A stretch of DNA of 7,570 nt, from NCBI GenBank assembly GCA_910589655.1, contig CAJUTJ010000105.1:1-7570 (forward strand). Direction: 5' to 3'. This stretch comes from an uncultured Acetatifactor sp. Lineage in GTDB: Bacteria > Bacillota > Clostridia > Lachnospirales > Lachnospiraceae. The position numbers were made by a program, and so were the translations under genes. Below the pieces are notes generated by a model that was not told the DNA's origin, ran no database searches, and saw only the letters and a program-made list of their open reading frames with translations. This document shows positions 6,926 through 7,570 of the stretch, in pieces (the stretch's first letter is position 1; each line of letters opens with the position of its first letter).

Positions 6926-6969
6926 ATCCTTCTCGCTTTCATATCCGACTGTTATATGTAGTTGTTTTA

Positions 6970-6998
6970 ATTATATGAGAAATCAGGCCGGCACGCAA
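6970..6998 (-). promoter_or_regulatory. Putative sigma-A promoter of the FapA-like gene
   Basis: On the minus strand, a perfect -10 TATAAT (6975-6970) lies 17 bases downstream of TTGCGT (6998-6993). The -35 hexamer and spacing equal those of the transporter promoter at 5132-5160. The expected start near 6963 leaves a leader of about 37 bases. Confidence 0.7.
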
Positions 6999-7075
6999 TA
7001 CCTGTATGGTGAATTTCCTGTTTTTCTCACCAAAATCCGACAAAAAGCTTATCTGATATAACGTGAACAAGCCGC

Positions 7076-7105
7076 AAAAAAACAGGCTCCATTTTCAGAA
7101 GCCTG
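7076..7105 (-). terminator. Intrinsic terminator of the spore coat gene
   Basis: On the minus strand, CAGGCTTC (7105-7098), loop TGAAAAT, then GGAGCCTG (7090-7083) form an eight-pair stem with one G-U, followed directly by seven T (7082-7076). This is a textbook rho-independent terminator about 65 bases after the coat gene stop. It separates that gene from the FapA-like promoter. Confidence 0.92.
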
Positions 7106-7110
7106 CCTTT

Positions 7111-7134
7111 CCGGTTAAACTTTATATCCGGTTA
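7111..7134. repeat. Short direct repeat CCGGTTA
   Basis: CCGGTTA occurs at 7111-7117 and 7128-7134 in the short tail between the coat gene stop and its terminator. No function is evident. Confidence 0.3.
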
Positions 7135-7169
7135 TCATGCATACTGCCATATAATTTTGCATAATCACC

Positions 7170-7424
7170 CTATGCGTTCATTCTACCTTCAAATTTCTGC
7201 TTTACCTGCCGGATTTTTTTCTGCTCTGCTTTCTCTGTGGGATACCATCCCTTCTGCTCCATCTTCTGATAGATTTCGCTCTGCATTTTCAGAGATTCGT
7301 TCAGCGCCTCGTCGAAAGCACAGTGTACATTGGAGGTGTTTGACTCGATTGCACCGTGCAGGTACAGGTCGCACACACCCTTAATGCTCATTAAAAGATC
7401 TTCCATTTTCTCTTTATCACCCAT
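7170..7424 (-). CDS. Spore coat protein, CotF-like
   Basis: An 84-residue helical protein. The core MEDLLMSIKGVCDLYLHGAI, then ESNTSNVHCAFDEAL, then LNESLKMQSEIYQKMEQ and the GWYPTEKAEQKKI end match the small CotF-like coat proteins of Bacillus and Clostridia, which are laid down on the forming spore. The ending KQKFEGRMNA is normal. Start at 7424 is chosen because AAAGGAGA (7438-7431) lies six bases upstream. A longer reading from an ATG at 7457 would begin inside a duplicated segment and lacks a ribosome binding site. No sporulation-sigma promoter is clear, and the gene may be read through from the gene to its right, whose stop lies 50 bases upstream. Family call is good; its exact place in the coat is unknown. 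Confidence 0.87.
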   Translation of the reverse strand: MGDKEKMEDLLMSIKGVCDLYLHGAIESNTSNVHCAFDEALNESLKMQSEIYQKMEQKGWYPTEKAEQKKIRQVKQKFEGRMNA

Positions 7425-7438
7425 GATATCTCTCCTTT

Positions 7439-7570
7439 CTGATTTCCAGTTCCGCATCTTCCCTTCCGGCAGGCTTATCGGAGATCAATATCGGCCGCCT
7501 CCGGCGTCCTGCAATTGATCTGCCTGCCGTCCGGTCCGATGCTGATTTCCAGTTCCGCATCTTCCCTTCC
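7439..7570. repeat. 29-bp direct repeat, 103-bp offset, at the right edge
   Basis: Positions 7439-7467 and 7542-7570 are identical over 29 bases (minus strand core GGAAGGGAAGATGCGG). The right copy ends exactly at the last base of the window, so its true length is unknown. The right copy lies in a coding frame; the left copy is in the spacer before the coat gene. Between them CGGCAGGC (7467-7474) with GCCTGCCG (7522-7529) and GATCAAT (7483-7489) with ATTGATC (7514-7520) form nested inverted repeats. A local tandem duplication is the likely origin. Confidence 0.85.
7475..7570 (-). CDS. C-terminal end of an unidentified protein (window edge)
   Basis: From the right edge, 31 codons run to a TAA at 7477-7475: GREDAELEISIGPDGRQI, then NCRTPEAADIDLR. 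The start is outside the window. The piece is acidic and hydrophilic, with a beta-strand-like EISIGPDGRQI. It lies 50 bases upstream of the coat gene in the same direction, so the two may be one operon and this could be another sporulation gene, but the fragment is too short to identify. The first ten codons are the right copy of the 29-bp repeat. The left copy, read in another frame, again spells GREDAELEI, which hints that an earlier form of the gene ended differently before the duplication. Confidence 0.5.
   Translation of the reverse strand, partial: GREDAELEISIGPDGRQINCRTPEAADIDLR

Overview
The window looks like a chromosomal piece of a spore-forming, low-to-mid GC Firmicute, most plausibly a gut Clostridia/Lachnospiraceae-type organism. 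The reasons are a CotF-type spore coat protein, strong AGGAGG-like ribosome binding sites, a FapA/DUF342 protein, an LtrA-type group II intron and a BceB/FtsX-like ABC permease. Genus cannot be settled from the sequence alone.

Left part (1-2485) is a wreck of two elements. Positions 1-730 are the 5' half of a group II intron on the minus strand: the ribozyme 5' end (GTGCG at 730-726), about 480 nt of structured RNA, and the first 82 codons of its reverse transcriptase/maturase, cut by the window edge. The intron sits antisense inside an FtsX-like permease gene (plus strand, 731-2485). The same permease carries a second lesion, an in-frame TGA at 2258-2260. It ends at a perfect bidirectional stem-loop (2498-2546).

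Middle part (2564-3626): a membrane-anchored XRE-type regulator (2714-3298, minus) converges on that stem-loop. Its 3' side has an in-frame 49-codon open stretch after its own stop, which may be a gene remnant. Its 5' side has three TTTGACAT-like half-sites. Sampled lines in the permease (about 35% GC) are clearly more AT-rich than those in the NSS gene (about 60%), so this left module looks like accessory DNA beside a core segment.

Right part (3627-7570), all minus strand: a neurotransmitter:sodium symporter (NSS) family transporter with its Na+ site residues in place; a FapA/DUF342 polymer-forming protein with a beta-helix core and C-terminal coiled coil; a short CotF-like spore coat protein with a textbook terminator; and the last 31 codons of an unidentified gene. 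These appear to be separate transcription units: the transporter and the FapA-like gene each have a plausible sigma-A promoter with the same unusual -35 (TTGCGT) at 17 bp spacing.

Both ends of the window lie in repeated DNA (a mobile intron on the left, a 29-bp repeat ending exactly at the last base on the right), which suggests a whole assembly contig broken at repeats. I found no CRISPR, tRNA, rRNA or convincing new multi-gene system. The most notable items are the doubly broken permease, the membrane XRE with its half-sites, the two remnant-like open stretches and the right-edge duplication.
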